Part shown: positions 1-9,507 of the stretch, piece by piece
Layout: each line of letters opens with the position of its first letter
How positions within the stretch are numbered: the stretch's first letter is position 1
DNA from: Clostridium sp. Marseille-P299
GTDB taxonomy: Bacteria > Bacillota > Clostridia > Lachnospirales > Lachnospiraceae
Direction: 5' to 3'
DNA: 64,000 bases
NCBI RefSeq assembly: GCF_900078195.1
Contig: NZ_FJVE01000007.1
Location: 1,302,001 to 1,366,000 of the forward strand
The notes under the pieces: generated by a model
The model's input: only the letters and a program-made list of their open reading frames with translations
The model's database searches: none
What the model was told of the DNA's origin: nothing
Position numbers and translations under genes: made by a program

Positions 1-1
1 G

Positions 2-694
2 GTCATTCGCATCGAAGAATTGATCTCTCATATTCGTGATGAACAAGAAAGGCAACGAAAGACAGAATTAAAATTATTACAATCACAGATTAATCCACAT
101 TTTCTTTACAATACCTTAGATACGATTGTTTGGTTGGCAGAAGGAAAGAGACATAGGGAAGTAGTTGATATGATTACTGCACTATCCTCTTTCTTAAGGA
201 TTGGTTTAAATAAAGGAAATGATTTTATTAGCATCAAGGAAGAAGCAGATCATGTAAGGAGTTATTTACAGATTCAGCACTTTCGTTATGAAGATATTAT
301 GGATTATGAGATTGAGTTTGAAGAGGAAATTAAGGAATATACAACTTTGAAATTAACCTTGCAACCTATTGTTGAAAATGCTTTATACCATGGCATTAAA
401 AATAAGCGTGAAAAAGGATTTCTTAAAATAAAAGGTTGGATGGCAGATCATACAATATTTATGCAAGTAGAGGATAACGGAATCGGTATGAAGCCAGAGG
501 AATTAAGAAGGATGAAAAAATTGGTTCATATGGGCGGAGATGATATCGATTCAAGAGAAGGTTTTGGAATTGCCAATGTGGCAGAAAGAATTCGCTTAAA
601 CTATGGTAAGGAATATGGGGTGACGATTGAGAGTGAATATGGAATTGGTACAGTGGTAACTGTTAGAATTCCTGCTTATCAAAAGATAGTATAA
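2..694 (+). CDS. Sensor histidine kinase, YesM/LytS type (C-terminal part)
   Basis: The reading frame is open from base 2, so the gene begins before the window and only its catalytic part is seen. The H-box reads QINPHFLYNTLD, with the phospho-accepting His at about base 100, typical of the His_kinase family (LytS/YesM). It is followed by an HATPase_c domain: N-box PIVENALYHGIK, G1 motif DNGIGM and a GFGIANVAERI segment. Such kinases sit in the membrane with an extracellular sensor and phosphorylate an AraC-type response regulator controlling sugar uptake. The sugar ABC importer about 490 bases downstream is a plausible target, which is inference. The stop at 692-694 is followed by AT-rich spacer. 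Frame and family are clear; the ligand is unknown. Confidence 0.93.
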   Translation, partial: VIRIEELISHIRDEQERQRKTELKLLQSQINPHFLYNTLDTIVWLAEGKRHREVVDMITALSSFLRIGLNKGNDFISIKEEADHVRSYLQIQHFRYEDIMDYEIEFEEEIKEYTTLKLTLQPIVENALYHGIKNKREKGFLKIKGWMADHTIFMQVEDNGIGMKPEELRRMKKLVHMGGDDIDSREGFGIANVAERIRLNYGKEYGVTIESEYGIGTVVTVRIPAYQKIV

Positions 695-1183
695 AAGTGT
701 ATGTATAAGCTATGTAGAACCTATTCTATTATTCTATGTAGAGCCTATGTAGAACCTTTTACGAGGATTAAATATTTTACATAAAATTAAATATGTAGTA
801 GTTATAAGCTAAAAAGATTTGTTAAAAAAATCCATTTACAATAAAAAATTTTTAAAGATTAAAGTACAAAAATTAAATTCATAAATAAACCAACCATTTT
901 CATAAAATATCAAACGTTTTATAAGCTTATATTTAAGATACGGAATAAAATCCACATTTTAAAGAAAATAGTGAATTGAGCGAGCATGGAAAAAAATGTA
1001 TGATAAAGTTACAACAAGCACCAAAGGGTGCAAGATTACCAAAGTTATCGTGTGTAGCAGTTAATTAGTGGGGATATGGACGTGAAGGTATTACACATGA
1101 TGTTTATCAAAGAAATATGGTAATCGTGAGGAGGCAATGTGTAGAAATCGTTACACAAACTATATCATATTGGAGGGTAAACA
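695..1183 (+). other. Spacer before sugar importer; three short direct repeats
   Basis: No convincing gene in 490 bases. Three copies of a 13-base unit CTATGTAGAaCCT lie at 710-722, 734-746 and 745-757, just after the kinase stop. A small hairpin GCACC/GGTGC lies at 1018-1031. From about 1050 to 1160 the motifs GTGTGTA, TTACACA and the dyad TGTGTA-8-TACACA recur and could be sites for a response regulator, which is a guess. A 16-codon reading frame from 1137 ends in an ATGA overlap with the next start, but its AGGAGG is only 2 bases from the ATG. Confidence 0.5.
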
Positions 1184-2197
1184 ATGAAAAAGAAATTAGT
1201 TGCTATGCTAATGGTTACAACGATGGTGGTATCAATGCTACTAACTGGTTGTGGCAATGACTCAAAAGGAGCATCAAAGACAGGTGGTTCTGGCGATGGG
1301 GGGAAGATTGTTGTAGGTTTTTCACAGGTTGGTGCGGAATCGGATTGGAGAACAGCAAATACGGAATCTATGAAGAATACGTTTACTGAGGCAAATGGCT
1401 ATTCACTTATATTTGATGATGCGCAACAAAAGCAGGAAAATCAGTTAAAGGCAGTACGTAACTTTATACAACAGGATGTAGATTATATAGTAATCGCACC
1501 TATCACAGAAACAGGATGGGATACCGTATTACAGGAAGCAAAAGATGCTGAAATACCAGTTATTATTGTTGATCGTATGCTGGATGTATCCGATGATTCC
1601 TTATACACAGCATGGGTAGGATCAAACTTCCTGAAAGAAGGTTATGACGCAGTTGCTTGGCTAGAAGGTTATTTAAAAGAAAAAGGACGTGAGAGTGAGG
1701 CTATTAATATCGTTACATTACAAGGTACCATTGGATCATCTGCACAGATAGGACGTACCGATGGTGTTACTGAAAAAATGGCAGCACATACAAATTGGAC
1801 GATGCTTGCAAGACAGACTGGTGAATTTACGCAAGCAAAGGGGCAAGAAGTTATGGAATCTTTCCTAAAGACTTATGATGATATTGATGTAGTGATTGCA
1901 GAAAATGACAATATGGCATTTGGTGCAATTGATGCGATTAAAGCTGCAGGAAAAACATGTGGACCGAATGGTGATATTACAATTATATCTTTTGATGCGG
2001 TAGCAGCTGCATTTGATTCAATGATCGCAGGAGATATGAACGTATCGGTAGAATGTAACCCACTTCATGGACCTCGTGTATCAGAGATTATTCAAAAACT
2101 TGAAAAGGGTGAAACTGTTGATAAGATTGCATATGTAGAAGAAGGCGTTTATCCAGCGGAAACTGCAGCAGAAATTAAACCATCCCGTGCATATTAA
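1184..2197 (+). CDS. Sugar ABC transporter substrate-binding lipoprotein (YtfQ-like)
   Basis: A 337-residue protein with a lipoprotein signal: KKK, a hydrophobic stretch and the lipobox LLTGC (Cys23). A Gly/Ser-rich linker follows, then a type I periplasmic-binding fold (Peripla_BP_4): VGFSQVGAESDWRTANTESM near the start, VIVDRM in the middle and IISFDA late. The opening GFSQVGAESDWR and the order of downstream genes point to the galactofuranose-binding YtfQ group; the true sugar is not proven. It would sit on the outer face of the membrane and deliver sugar to the permeases encoded at 3910-5985. TTGGAGGGT lies 8 bases before the ATG. A long hairpin separates it from the ATPase gene, suggesting that it is made in excess. 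Confidence 0.92.
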   Translation: MKKKLVAMLMVTTMVVSMLLTGCGNDSKGASKTGGSGDGGKIVVGFSQVGAESDWRTANTESMKNTFTEANGYSLIFDDAQQKQENQLKAVRNFIQQDVDYIVIAPITETGWDTVLQEAKDAEIPVIIVDRMLDVSDDSLYTAWVGSNFLKEGYDAVAWLEGYLKEKGRESEAINIVTLQGTIGSSAQIGRTDGVTEKMAAHTNWTMLARQTGEFTQAKGQEVMESFLKTYDDIDVVIAENDNMAFGAIDAIKAAGKTCGPNGDITIISFDAVAAAFDSMIAGDMNVSVECNPLHGPRVSEIIQKLEKGETVDKIAYVEEGVYPAETAAEIKPSRAY

Positions 2198-2281
2198 TAA
2201 TTCTTGTACATCTGAATAAAGAAAATGTTAGCGTACAGATTTAGGATTAAAAATTACATATAGATATTTAATAAGACCGGA

Positions 2282-2335
2282 GAAAGGGGTGTTGAGAACA
2301 GAAGGATTGAAATGTCCGACTGCAACACCCCTTTC
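2282..2335 (+). promoter_or_regulatory. Intercistronic hairpin between binding protein and ATPase genes
   Basis: A perfect 13-base inverted repeat, GAAAGGGGTGTTG at 2282-2294 and CAACACCCCTTTC at 2323-2335, encloses a 28-base loop. No T-run follows, so it is more likely an mRNA-stabilising or partial-termination element than a full terminator. Such structures commonly lie between binding-protein and transporter genes, where they raise the amount of binding protein. Confidence 0.75.
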
Positions 2336-2396
2336 GTATTAAAACCATAATTAGAAGAAAATTAAAAGTAAATGAATCATAAAGAGAGGGATGAAT

Positions 2397-3917
2397 ATGT
2401 CAGAAGAAATCGTATTAAGCATGCGTCATATCTCCAAGACATTTCCCGGTGTAAAGGCTTTGGAGGATGTAAACTTTACTTTAAGAAAAGGAGAGATTCA
2501 CGCCCTAATGGGTGAAAATGGTGCGGGTAAATCAACCTTAATTAAAGTACTAACTGGGGTAGAAGAATTTGAATTAGGAGAAATAAAAATAGCAGGGAAT
2601 GAAAGTAGTATTGTGAATCGCTCCCCACAAGAAGCACAAAAAAATGGGATTAGTACAGTATATCAAGAAGTTAATTTGTGTCCAAATTTATCGGTAGCAG
2701 AAAATTTATATATTGGAAGAGAACCAAAAAAAGCAGGGCTAATTGATTGGAAAGTTATGAACCAAAGGGCAAAAGAACTTTTAAAAAGCTTAAAAATAGA
2801 GATTGATGTTACAAAGCCAGTCGAAAATTATTCCATTGCAATTCAACAAATGTTAGCAATTGCAAGAGCAGTCGACATGTCAGCAAAGGTTTTAATACTA
2901 GATGAACCGACTTCATCTCTGGATGAAAATGAAGTCGAAAAACTGTTTTCGCTGATGAAATTTTTAAAGGCAGAAGGAGTCGGTATCATATTCGTAACAC
3001 ATTTTTTAGAACAGGTTTATGAGATATGTGACAGAATTACAGTACTTAGAAATGGTGCTTTGGTAGGCGAGTACGAAGTTACAAGTCTTTCTAGAGTACA
3101 ACTGGTAGCAAAGATGATGGGGAAGGATTTTGATGATTTAGCTGAAATAAAAAAGACTTCGGGGGAAATAAAGCAAGAGAAAGAGACAATTATAGATGCA
3201 AAGGGAATTGGTCATAGTGGGAAAATCAAACCTTATGATTTGCACATTCAAAAGGGAGAAGTGATTGGACTTACTGGCCTACTAGGCTCAGGACGCTCTG
3301 AGTTGGCAAGAAGCTTATATGGTGCAGATAAATCGGATTCAGGAGAATTGATTGTAAAGCAGCAAAAAGTAACAATAGATACACCGTTAGAGGCCATGAA
3401 GGTAGGAATGGCATATCTTCCAGAAAATCGGAAGGAAGAAGGAATTATTGCTGACTTATCGGTTCGTGAAAATATAATTCTAGCATTGCAAGCAAAGAAA
3501 GGAATGATGCATCCGCTAAGTAAGAGGGAACAAGAAAAATTTGCAGATGAATACATTGCACTTTTACAGATAAAAACCGCGGATCGAGATACTCCAGTAA
3601 AACAGTTGAGTGGAGGAAATCAACAAAAAGTAGTACTTGGTAGGTGGCTTTTAACAAATCCAGATTTTTTGATTCTTGATGAACCCACAAGGGGGATCGA
3701 TGTTGGAACCAAAACAGAGATTCAAAAATTAGTTGTTAAATTAGCAAATGAGGGAATGTCGATTTTATTTATTTCTTCAGAGATAGAAGAAATGTTACGT
3801 ACTTGTAATCGAATGGCTGTACTTCGTGATGGGCAAAAAGTTGGAGAATTAAAAGAAGAGGACTTAAACCAGAACAATATAATGAAGGCTATTGCAGGAG
3901 GGGAAAAGGATGAATAA
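2397..3917 (+). CDS. Sugar ABC transporter ATP-binding protein (YtfR-like)
   Basis: About 506 residues with two fused ATPase domains, the usual form for CUT2 monosaccharide importers (RbsA/MglA/YtfR). The first domain has Walker A GENGAGKST and Walker B VLILDEPTSSLD. Its signature motif is degenerate (ENYSIAIQQ), which is common in this family. The second has a degenerate Walker A region GLLGSGRSE, an intact signature LSGGNQQK and Walker B FLILDEPTRGID. It powers import through the two permeases that follow. An ATG at 2391 directly touches GAGAGGG, so the ATG at 2397, six bases after it, is the better start. The end overlaps the next gene by 8 bases, implying coupled translation. Confidence 0.93.
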   Translation: MSEEIVLSMRHISKTFPGVKALEDVNFTLRKGEIHALMGENGAGKSTLIKVLTGVEEFELGEIKIAGNESSIVNRSPQEAQKNGISTVYQEVNLCPNLSVAENLYIGREPKKAGLIDWKVMNQRAKELLKSLKIEIDVTKPVENYSIAIQQMLAIARAVDMSAKVLILDEPTSSLDENEVEKLFSLMKFLKAEGVGIIFVTHFLEQVYEICDRITVLRNGALVGEYEVTSLSRVQLVAKMMGKDFDDLAEIKKTSGEIKQEKETIIDAKGIGHSGKIKPYDLHIQKGEVIGLTGLLGSGRSELARSLYGADKSDSGELIVKQQKVTIDTPLEAMKVGMAYLPENRKEEGIIADLSVRENIILALQAKKGMMHPLSKREQEKFADEYIALLQIKTADRDTPVKQLSGGNQQKVVLGRWLLTNPDFLILDEPTRGIDVGTKTEIQKLVVKLANEGMSILFISSEIEEMLRTCNRMAVLRDGQKVGELKEEDLNQNNIMKAIAGGEKDE

Positions 3918-4965
3918 GGTAGGAGTATTTATTAAAAAAACAACCTCATATCGACTATTTTTACCGATATTTTGCCTCGTGTTGGTACTGTTATCGAATC
4001 TTCTTAAAACACCTGGATTTTTTGAAGTGAGTATTAAAAATGGCGTTCTTTATGGTTATATTATTGATGTAATTAATCGTTCAAGCGATTTGGTCATTCT
4101 TTCTGTGGGTATGACATTAGTAGCAGCAGCATCTGGAGGGACGGATATTTCAGTTGGAGCAGTTATGTCTGTAGCAGGAGCCGTTTGTTGTTATATTTTA
4201 GCGGGTGGACAACAAACCGTGAATGCATTCCAGAATCCATATTTGCTAGGGATATTAGCTGCGGTACTTGCAGGAATATTGTGTGGTAGTTTCAATGGAT
4301 TTTTAGTAGCTAAAATGAAGATACAACCAATGGTGGCAACTTTAATTTTATTTACGGCAGGGAGAGGAATTGCACAGTTAATAACCAAAGGTCAAATTAC
4401 ATATATCCGTGTAGATTCCTATAAAATGTTAGGTTCAAGTATCCCGAAAATTCCAATCCCAACACCTATATTTGTAGCTATTTTTGTAGTAATTATCACC
4501 ACTGTACTTTTAAAGAAAACAACGCTAGGTTTATACATACAATCCGTAGGAATTAATCCAAAAGCTTCCAGACTTGTAGGTATTAATTCAAATAAAATAA
4601 TCTTTTTTGCATATGTATTCTGTGGTTTATGCGCGGGAGTTGCAGGTCTTGTAGCCTCTTCAAGAATTTATTCTGCAGATGCAAATAACATAGGTTTAAA
4701 TTTAGAACTGGATGCTATTCTAGCAGTTGCCCTTGGTGGAAATAGTCTTAGTGGTGGAAAGTTTTCACTTATAGGAAGTGTCATCGGTGCCTATACGATT
4801 CAGGCACTAAGTACAACCTTATATGCAATGAGCGTTTCACCAGATCAGATACCAGTGTATAAGGCAATCGTTGTTGTTATCATTGTAACATTACAATCTC
4901 ACGAATTTCACAAGTTCATGAGAAAAATTTCTGCTAAGTGGAACACAAAAAGTGAGGTGGCATAG
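3910..4965 (+). CDS. Sugar ABC transporter permease (YtfT-like)
   Basis: About 351 residues, very hydrophobic, with roughly 8-10 membrane segments of the BPD_transp_2 family. It contains GGTDISVGAVMS, the hallmark segment of RbsC-type permeases, and later ALGGNSLSGGKFS. The start at 3910 overlaps the ATPase stop and follows GGAGGGG by 6 bases. A longer version from a TTG at 3892 would start before this ribosome binding site and is less likely. It forms one half of the membrane channel with the next gene product. Confidence 0.92.
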   Translation: MNKVGVFIKKTTSYRLFLPIFCLVLVLLSNLLKTPGFFEVSIKNGVLYGYIIDVINRSSDLVILSVGMTLVAAASGGTDISVGAVMSVAGAVCCYILAGGQQTVNAFQNPYLLGILAAVLAGILCGSFNGFLVAKMKIQPMVATLILFTAGRGIAQLITKGQITYIRVDSYKMLGSSIPKIPIPTPIFVAIFVVIITTVLLKKTTLGLYIQSVGINPKASRLVGINSNKIIFFAYVFCGLCAGVAGLVASSRIYSADANNIGLNLELDAILAVALGGNSLSGGKFSLIGSVIGAYTIQALSTTLYAMSVSPDQIPVYKAIVVVIIVTLQSHEFHKFMRKISAKWNTKSEVA

Positions 4966-5985
4966 ATGAAGAAACAACGTAAAATAAGTGGTAATACATT
5001 CTTACTATTCATCACTGTAGGCCTCTTTGTAACAATGTATATTGCAGGAATGATCCTATTTAAAGAGGATGGATTTACAAAACCACAGGTGTTTTTAAAT
5101 TTATTTATATCAAACGCTGGCTTAATTGTAATCGCTGCGGGCATGACAATGGTTATGATTACTGGTGGAATTGACATTTCCGTAGGCTCCGTCGTAGCCC
5201 TTACCTGTATGCTATTAGCTTGGATGATGGAGCAAAAAGGAATTGGTGCAGTACCTGCCTTAATTGTCGTATTGATTGTTGGCGTAAGCTTTGGTTTCGT
5301 GCAAGGATTTTTCATCTCATATCTAAAAATACAGCCATTTATAGTAACGTTAGCGGGAATGTTTTTTGCTAGAGGCATGACTGCGATGATAAGTCAGGAA
5401 ATGATTAGTATAAAAAATGAAACATTTTTAAGCTGGGCAAAATATAAAGTTAACCTACCTTTTTTAGGTGGAACAGTTAACAAAAAGGGTGTTACAATTT
5501 ACCCATTTATCTATCCAAGTGTTATAATTGCAATTTTAATATTACTATTTGTGTTTTTGCTATTGAAATTTACTAAAATTGGACGTACTATTTATGCTGT
5601 AGGAGGTAATGAGCAATCTGCCTTAATGATGGGATTAAATGTGAAAAGAACGAAACTATTTGTCTATGGGATGAATGGATTTTTGTGCACATTAGGTGGC
5701 TTCTTATTTAGTTTAAATACCTGTGCTGGTTTTGTTGAACAAGCAAAAGGACTTGAAATGGAAGCTATCGCATCTTCAGTCATTGGAGGTACCTTGCTAA
5801 CGGGTGGTGTTGGAAATGTCTTTGGAAGTTTGTTTGGGGTATTAATTAAAGGTACGATAGAAACCTTTATTACCTTCCAAGGCACCTTATCCTCGTGGTG
5901 GACTAGGATTACGATTGCTACTCTACTCGCATTCTTTATTATTTTACAGAGCTTATTTGCAAAGGCAAAAGAAAAGAAAAAATAA
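4966..5985 (+). CDS. Sugar ABC transporter permease (YjfF-like)
   Basis: A 339-residue permease of the BPD_transp_2 family, paralogous to the preceding one. It contains [14 protein letters not shown] and, towards the end, [22 protein letters not shown]. The ATG directly follows the stop of the previous gene, with GAGGTGG as ribosome binding site inside that gene. A permease pair in this order is the ytfT-yjfF arrangement of galactofuranose importers. The C-terminus is short and lysine-rich (AKAKEKKK), probably cytoplasmic. Confidence 0.92.
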   Translation: MKKQRKISGNTFLLFITVGLFVTMYIAGMILFKEDGFTKPQVFLNLFISNAGLIVIAAGMTMVMITGGIDISVGSVVALTCMLLAWMMEQKGIGAVPALIVVLIVGVSFGFVQGFFISYLKIQPFIVTLAGMFFARGMTAMISQEMISIKNETFLSWAKYKVNLPFLGGTVNKKGVTIYPFIYPSVIIAILILLFVFLLLKFTKIGRTIYAVGGNEQSALMMGLNVKRTKLFVYGMNGFLCTLGGFLFSLNTCAGFVEQAKGLEMEAIASSVIGGTLLTGGVGNVFGSLFGVLIKGTIETFITFQGTLSSWWTRITIATLLAFFIILQSLFAKAKEKKK

Positions 5986-6008
5986 AGGAAGACTTTAGGA
6001 GGGCGTCC

Positions 6009-7610
6009 ATGAATAAGGAAAGAATAGTAAGTAGTATTAAAAATGGGAAAACAGCGTTAGGTATTGAGCTTGGTTCTACACGTATTAAGGCAGTTTTAAT
6101 TGGTGAGGATTATGAACCAATTGCTTTAGGCGGACACGATTGGGAAAACCAACTTGTGAATGGAATTTGGACCTATTCGCTAGAGGCAATCTGGTCAGGA
6201 ATACAGGATAGTTACAAAAATTTAGCACTTGATGTTAAGAATAAGTATGACATTGAGTTAACATGCGTTGGTGCCATTGGAATAAGTGCAATGATGCATG
6301 GGTATATGCCATTTGATAAGGATGGAGAGCTCTTGGTTCCATTCCGTACCTGGAGAAATACAATTACGGAACAGGCAGCAGAAGAGCTAACCGAACTATT
6401 TCAATATAATATTCCTCAAAGATGGAGTATTGCGCACTTGTATCAAGCCATTTTAAATGGTGAGGAACATGTTGCAAACATTGATTACATGACAACCTTA
6501 GAAGGGTATGTACATTGGAAATTAACTGGTGAAAAGGTGTTAGGTATCGGTGATGTTGCTGGTATGTTTCCAGTAGATGCTGCGAAGAGAGATTACGATT
6601 TAGAAAAGATTCAGTTATTCAATGAAAGAATTAAAGATAGAAATTATACATGGAAGTTAGAAGAGATTTTACCTAAAGCACTAGTTGCAGGTGAGAATGC
6701 AGGAAGTCTAACCCAAGAGGGTGCGAAGCTTTTAGATCCTACTGGGACATTAACAGCTGGTATTCCAATGTGTCCACCAGAAGGGGATGCTGGAACAGGC
6801 ATGGTTGCAACCAACAGTGTTAAAGTAAGAACAGGAAACGTTTCTGCAGGTACCTCAGTATTTGCAATGATTGTTTTAGAAAAAGCACTAACTAAATTAC
6901 ATAAAGAAATTGATATCGTTACTACACCAGCTGGCGACCCTGTAGCAATGGTGCATAGCAACAATTGTACTTCGGATTTAAATGCTTGGGTGAATTTATT
7001 AAAAGAATTCAGTGAAGCAATGGGAATGCAAGTTGATATGAATCAGTTATTTGCAACTTTGTATAACAAAGCATTAGAAGGTGACGCTGACTGTGGAGGT
7101 TTATTATCCTACGGTTACTTATCTGGTGAGCATATCACTGGTTTTGAAGAAGGAAGACCTCTATTTGTTCGTATGCCAGATAGCAAATTTAATTTAGCAA
7201 ATTTCATGCGTGTACATTTACTTACTGCATTAGGGGCAATGAAAGTTGGCTTAGATATTTTGCTTAAAGAAGAGGGAGTTGGTCTTGATCAGATTCTTGG
7301 TCATGGTGGGTTATTTAAAACTCCTGTCGTTGGACAAAAGATTATGGCAGCAGTGATGGAATCTCCTGTTACAGTTATGGATACCGCAGGTGAAGGTGGC
7401 GCATGGGGAATGGCGTTATTGGCAGCATATCTTGTGAATAAGGAAGATGGAGAAACGTTGGATGAATTTCTTTCTGATAAGATATTTGCCGGTATGACAG
7501 GAACTACAATCGCACCAGATGAAAAAGATGTAGCAGGTGTTTCTGTGTTTATGCAAAGATATAAAAAAGGTTTGAATATCGAACGCGCAGCAGTTGAGAA
7601 TTTTAGATAA
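6009..7610 (+). CDS. FGGY-family carbohydrate kinase
   Basis: A 533-residue FGGY kinase, 24 bases after the permease gene and behind a TAGGAGGG site, so probably last in the importer operon. The N-terminal ATPase fold shows [16 protein letters not shown] (phosphate 1), and [12 protein letters not shown] with [14 protein letters not shown] lie mid-protein. The late [18 protein letters not shown] segment is the usual adenosine region. It should phosphorylate the imported sugar or a keto-sugar derived from it. Clostridial AraK-type ribulokinases and xylulokinase-like proteins belong to this superfamily, so a ribulokinase role is possible. No isomerase or epimerase gene is next to it, so the substrate stays open. 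Confidence 0.88.
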   Translation: MNKERIVSSIKNGKTALGIELGSTRIKAVLIGEDYEPIALGGHDWENQLVNGIWTYSLEAIWSGIQDSYKNLALDVKNKYDIELTCVGAIGISAMMHGYMPFDKDGELLVPFRTWRNTITEQAAEELTELFQYNIPQRWSIAHLYQAILNGEEHVANIDYMTTLEGYVHWKLTGEKVLGIGDVAGMFPVDAAKRDYDLEKIQLFNERIKDRNYTWKLEEILPKALVAGENAGSLTQEGAKLLDPTGTLTAGIPMCPPEGDAGTGMVATNSVKVRTGNVSAGTSVFAMIVLEKALTKLHKEIDIVTTPAGDPVAMVHSNNCTSDLNAWVNLLKEFSEAMGMQVDMNQLFATLYNKALEGDADCGGLLSYGYLSGEHITGFEEGRPLFVRMPDSKFNLANFMRVHLLTALGAMKVGLDILLKEEGVGLDQILGHGGLFKTPVVGQKIMAAVMESPVTVMDTAGEGGAWGMALLAAYLVNKEDGETLDEFLSDKIFAGMTGTTIAPDEKDVAGVSVFMQRYKKGLNIERAAVENFR

Positions 7611-7614
7611 GAAA

Positions 7615-7790
7615 TATTGAAACGAGATATTGAGTTAGTATATTAATTTCGATTTGTATTCAAATACTGAATTGATATAATGAAATAAGATTTGAATTAA
7701 GATTTTGAAATAAGATATTGAATTGACACATTGAGATAAGTTCTAAATATTGAATTAAAATATTGAATTAAGATACTGATTTAGATAAAT
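7615..7790. repeat. Degenerate AT-rich direct repeats after kinase gene
   Basis: The spacer after the kinase is made largely of variants of ATATTGAATTAAG. Clear copies include GATATTGAGTTAG, ATACTGAATTGAT, TTTGAATTAAGAT, GATATTGAATTGA, ATATTGAATTAAA and ATATTGAATTAAG, about eight to ten in total, at irregular spacing near 13-20 bases. It is not coding. It looks like a decayed microsatellite-type expansion. Confidence 0.7.
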
Positions 7791-7802
7791 CAAAATATAA
7801 GC

Positions 7803-7856
7803 AAAGAGCCATCGTAAGTAGAGTTGTAAATTTAACTTAATCTACGATGGCTCTTT
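7803..7856. terminator. Bidirectional terminator hairpin
   Basis: AAAGAGCCATCGTA on the left pairs with TACGATGGCTCTTT on the right around an AT-rich loop. Flanking A-runs and T-runs make it usable from both sides, fitting its place between the convergent kinase and grpB-like genes. Confidence 0.85.
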
Positions 7857-7878
7857 AAAATTATGGCTCTATCACAAT

Positions 7879-8400
7879 TTATGTTTCATCCAATAAGGAA
7901 TAAATATTTTGAATAAAGTCATGCTTACCTTTTGTGTAGGCAACCCTGTTATCAGGATACTCAGCTGCAAGAATTTCCTTTAGTTCAGCGTATTTCTGTG
8001 CTACATCAGAATGTGAATTCAGATAGTCACGAAATCCAACCAACTGAAAATACTCATTATCAAGGGAATCATAACAGTGGATGTGCCTTAAAGACACTTG
8101 ATTTACGCCTCGTAATACATATAAATGATAGGTATCACTTCCGTGCTGTGGACCACAGTAATCGTATCCTAATCCTTTCATAGAATCAATATCCATCTCT
8201 TTTATTGATTTCAAACGCACCGCTATATCTAATATAGGTTTCGCACAAATATTATGAATCGCAGTACTTCCCACATGCTGAATATCTAAGATATTGTTGC
8301 TCCAAATTGCTTCAATTTCATTTTTGACTTGAAGAAACTCATTTCTCCACTCCTTATTATGAGGAAGTAACTTTACTTTATATCTTTCTACTCCTTCCAC
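7879..8400 (-). CDS. GrpB family protein (nucleotidyltransferase-like)
   Basis: About 173 residues of the GrpB/UPF0157 family, related to the nucleotidyltransferase fold. It shows HVGSTAIHNICAKPILDIAVRL, the family's GST...KPxxDI signature, and a late HD/NSH segment. The frame is open further upstream, but a clear AGGAGG lies 8 bases before a GTG whose complement is at 8398-8400, so this start is preferred. The physiological role of GrpB proteins is poorly known. It is a single gene converging on the kinase terminator. Confidence 0.85.
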   Translation of the reverse strand: MEGVERYKVKLLPHNKEWRNEFLQVKNEIEAIWSNNILDIQHVGSTAIHNICAKPILDIAVRLKSIKEMDIDSMKGLGYDYCGPQHGSDTYHLYVLRGVNQVSLRHIHCYDSLDNEYFQLVGFRDYLNSHSDVAQKYAELKEILAAEYPDNRVAYTKGKHDFIQNIYSLLDET

Positions 8401-8572
8401 TGGTATGCCTCCTATAATTTTTATTTTATCGATGTTACGTATTGAACATCTTACTTTGGTATCGAAAACAAATATGAAATACTTACAATACAAATAATAC
8501 ATTATACTACAAGATTTTAATAGATTAATTTTAGAATATCTTACGCATTAAAATCGAAGCAGGAGTCTTTTA

Positions 8573-8602
8573 ACTTTGTGTAAATTACCGTTTTCACAAA
8601 GT
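8573..8602. promoter_or_regulatory. Small inverted repeat between grpB-like gene and ccdA
   Basis: ACTTTGTG at 8573-8580 and CACAAAGT at 8595-8602 form a perfect 8-base dyad in the divergent spacer between 8401 and 8744. Nothing else in the spacer is convincing apart from a TATAAT at about 8707, which could be the -10 of the ccdA promoter with a poor -35. The dyad could be an operator or a hairpin. Confidence 0.4.
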
Positions 8603-8744
8603 AAGCAGGGATTTTATACCCGAATCATTGATTTTTTAAAAACTAGATGTTAGACTACAATAAACCTTTTGTGACTAAGTTACAGTCAGCTTGTAATAGA
8701 AAGGTTATAATGGTAAAACGAATATTTTAGAGAAGGAGAAGAGA

Positions 8745-9413
8745 ATGGAATACATTATTGTATTTTTAGAGGGAATCATAACATTTATCTCCCCTTGCTT
8801 ATTACCAATGCTACCAATTTACATTTCTTACTTTGCTGGTCAAAAAGAATCAGAAACAAAGAAGAAAACGCTTCGTAACGCATTTGGATTTGTACTTGGC
8901 TTTACAATAGTTTTTATATGTTTAGGTGCATTTGCAGGTTTTGCAGGAAAAGTATTATGGGAATATCAATCCATAGTCAATGTGGTCCTTGGTATTATTA
9001 TGATACTATTTGGGCTTAATTTCATGAACGTGATTCGAATTCCTAATTTTCATGGGAAACAAATCAGTATGAACAAATTGGGGCAAGGATTTTTATCCTC
9101 TGTTCTTTTTGGGATTATATTTTCCATTGGATGGACACCATGTGTAGGAGCATTTTTAGGTTCAGCGCTTATGCTTGCAACACAAAGTGGTGGAGCAACA
9201 AAAGGGATTATAATGTTATTGCTGTATTCCATTGGACTTGGGATACCTTTTGTTCTATCTGCTGTATTAATTGAATATTTTAAAGGTATATTTGGATTTA
9301 TAAAACGAAATTATAAAACGGTACAGACGATTTCCGGTGGATTATTAATTGTTATTGGTATTTTAATGATGACGGGACGCTTGGGTATCTTAATATCTAT
9401 GTTAAGTAGATAG
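8745..9413 (+). CDS. ccdA: Cytochrome c biogenesis protein CcdA family
   Basis: A 222-residue membrane protein with about six hydrophobic segments, the usual CcdA length. The conserved Cys motifs appear as FISPCLLPMLPIYISYF in the first segment and GWTPCVGAFLGSALML in the fourth. CcdA proteins carry reducing equivalents from cytoplasmic thioredoxin across the membrane to extracytoplasmic thiol proteins. The next gene encodes a membrane-anchored TlpA/ResA-like thioredoxin, the natural electron acceptor. A good ribosome binding site, AGAAGGAGA, precedes the ATG. No cytochrome c gene is seen here, so the pair may serve general redox maintenance, spores or sulphide-stress handling. Confidence 0.92.
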   Translation: MEYIIVFLEGIITFISPCLLPMLPIYISYFAGQKESETKKKTLRNAFGFVLGFTIVFICLGAFAGFAGKVLWEYQSIVNVVLGIIMILFGLNFMNVIRIPNFHGKQISMNKLGQGFLSSVLFGIIFSIGWTPCVGAFLGSALMLATQSGGATKGIIMLLLYSIGLGIPFVLSAVLIEYFKGIFGFIKRNYKTVQTISGGLLIVIGILMMTGRLGILISMLSR

Positions 9414-9507
9414 GAACAGAGTATTCCTTTAAAATGATACGAGGATAATGTGCAAAGTATATGCGCAAAGACATGTACAAAAATCATGCGCAAGAATGGG
9501 GATTTGA

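Noticed and set aside
1137..1187. 16-residue frame overlapping the start of the YtfQ-like gene
   Set aside because: AGGAGG lies only 2 bases before its ATG, and the sequence looks like spacer; kept only as a remark.
7932..8183. 83-codon plus-strand frame inside the GrpB-type gene
   Set aside because: Shadow of the minus-strand gene, which has family motifs and a good ribosome binding site.
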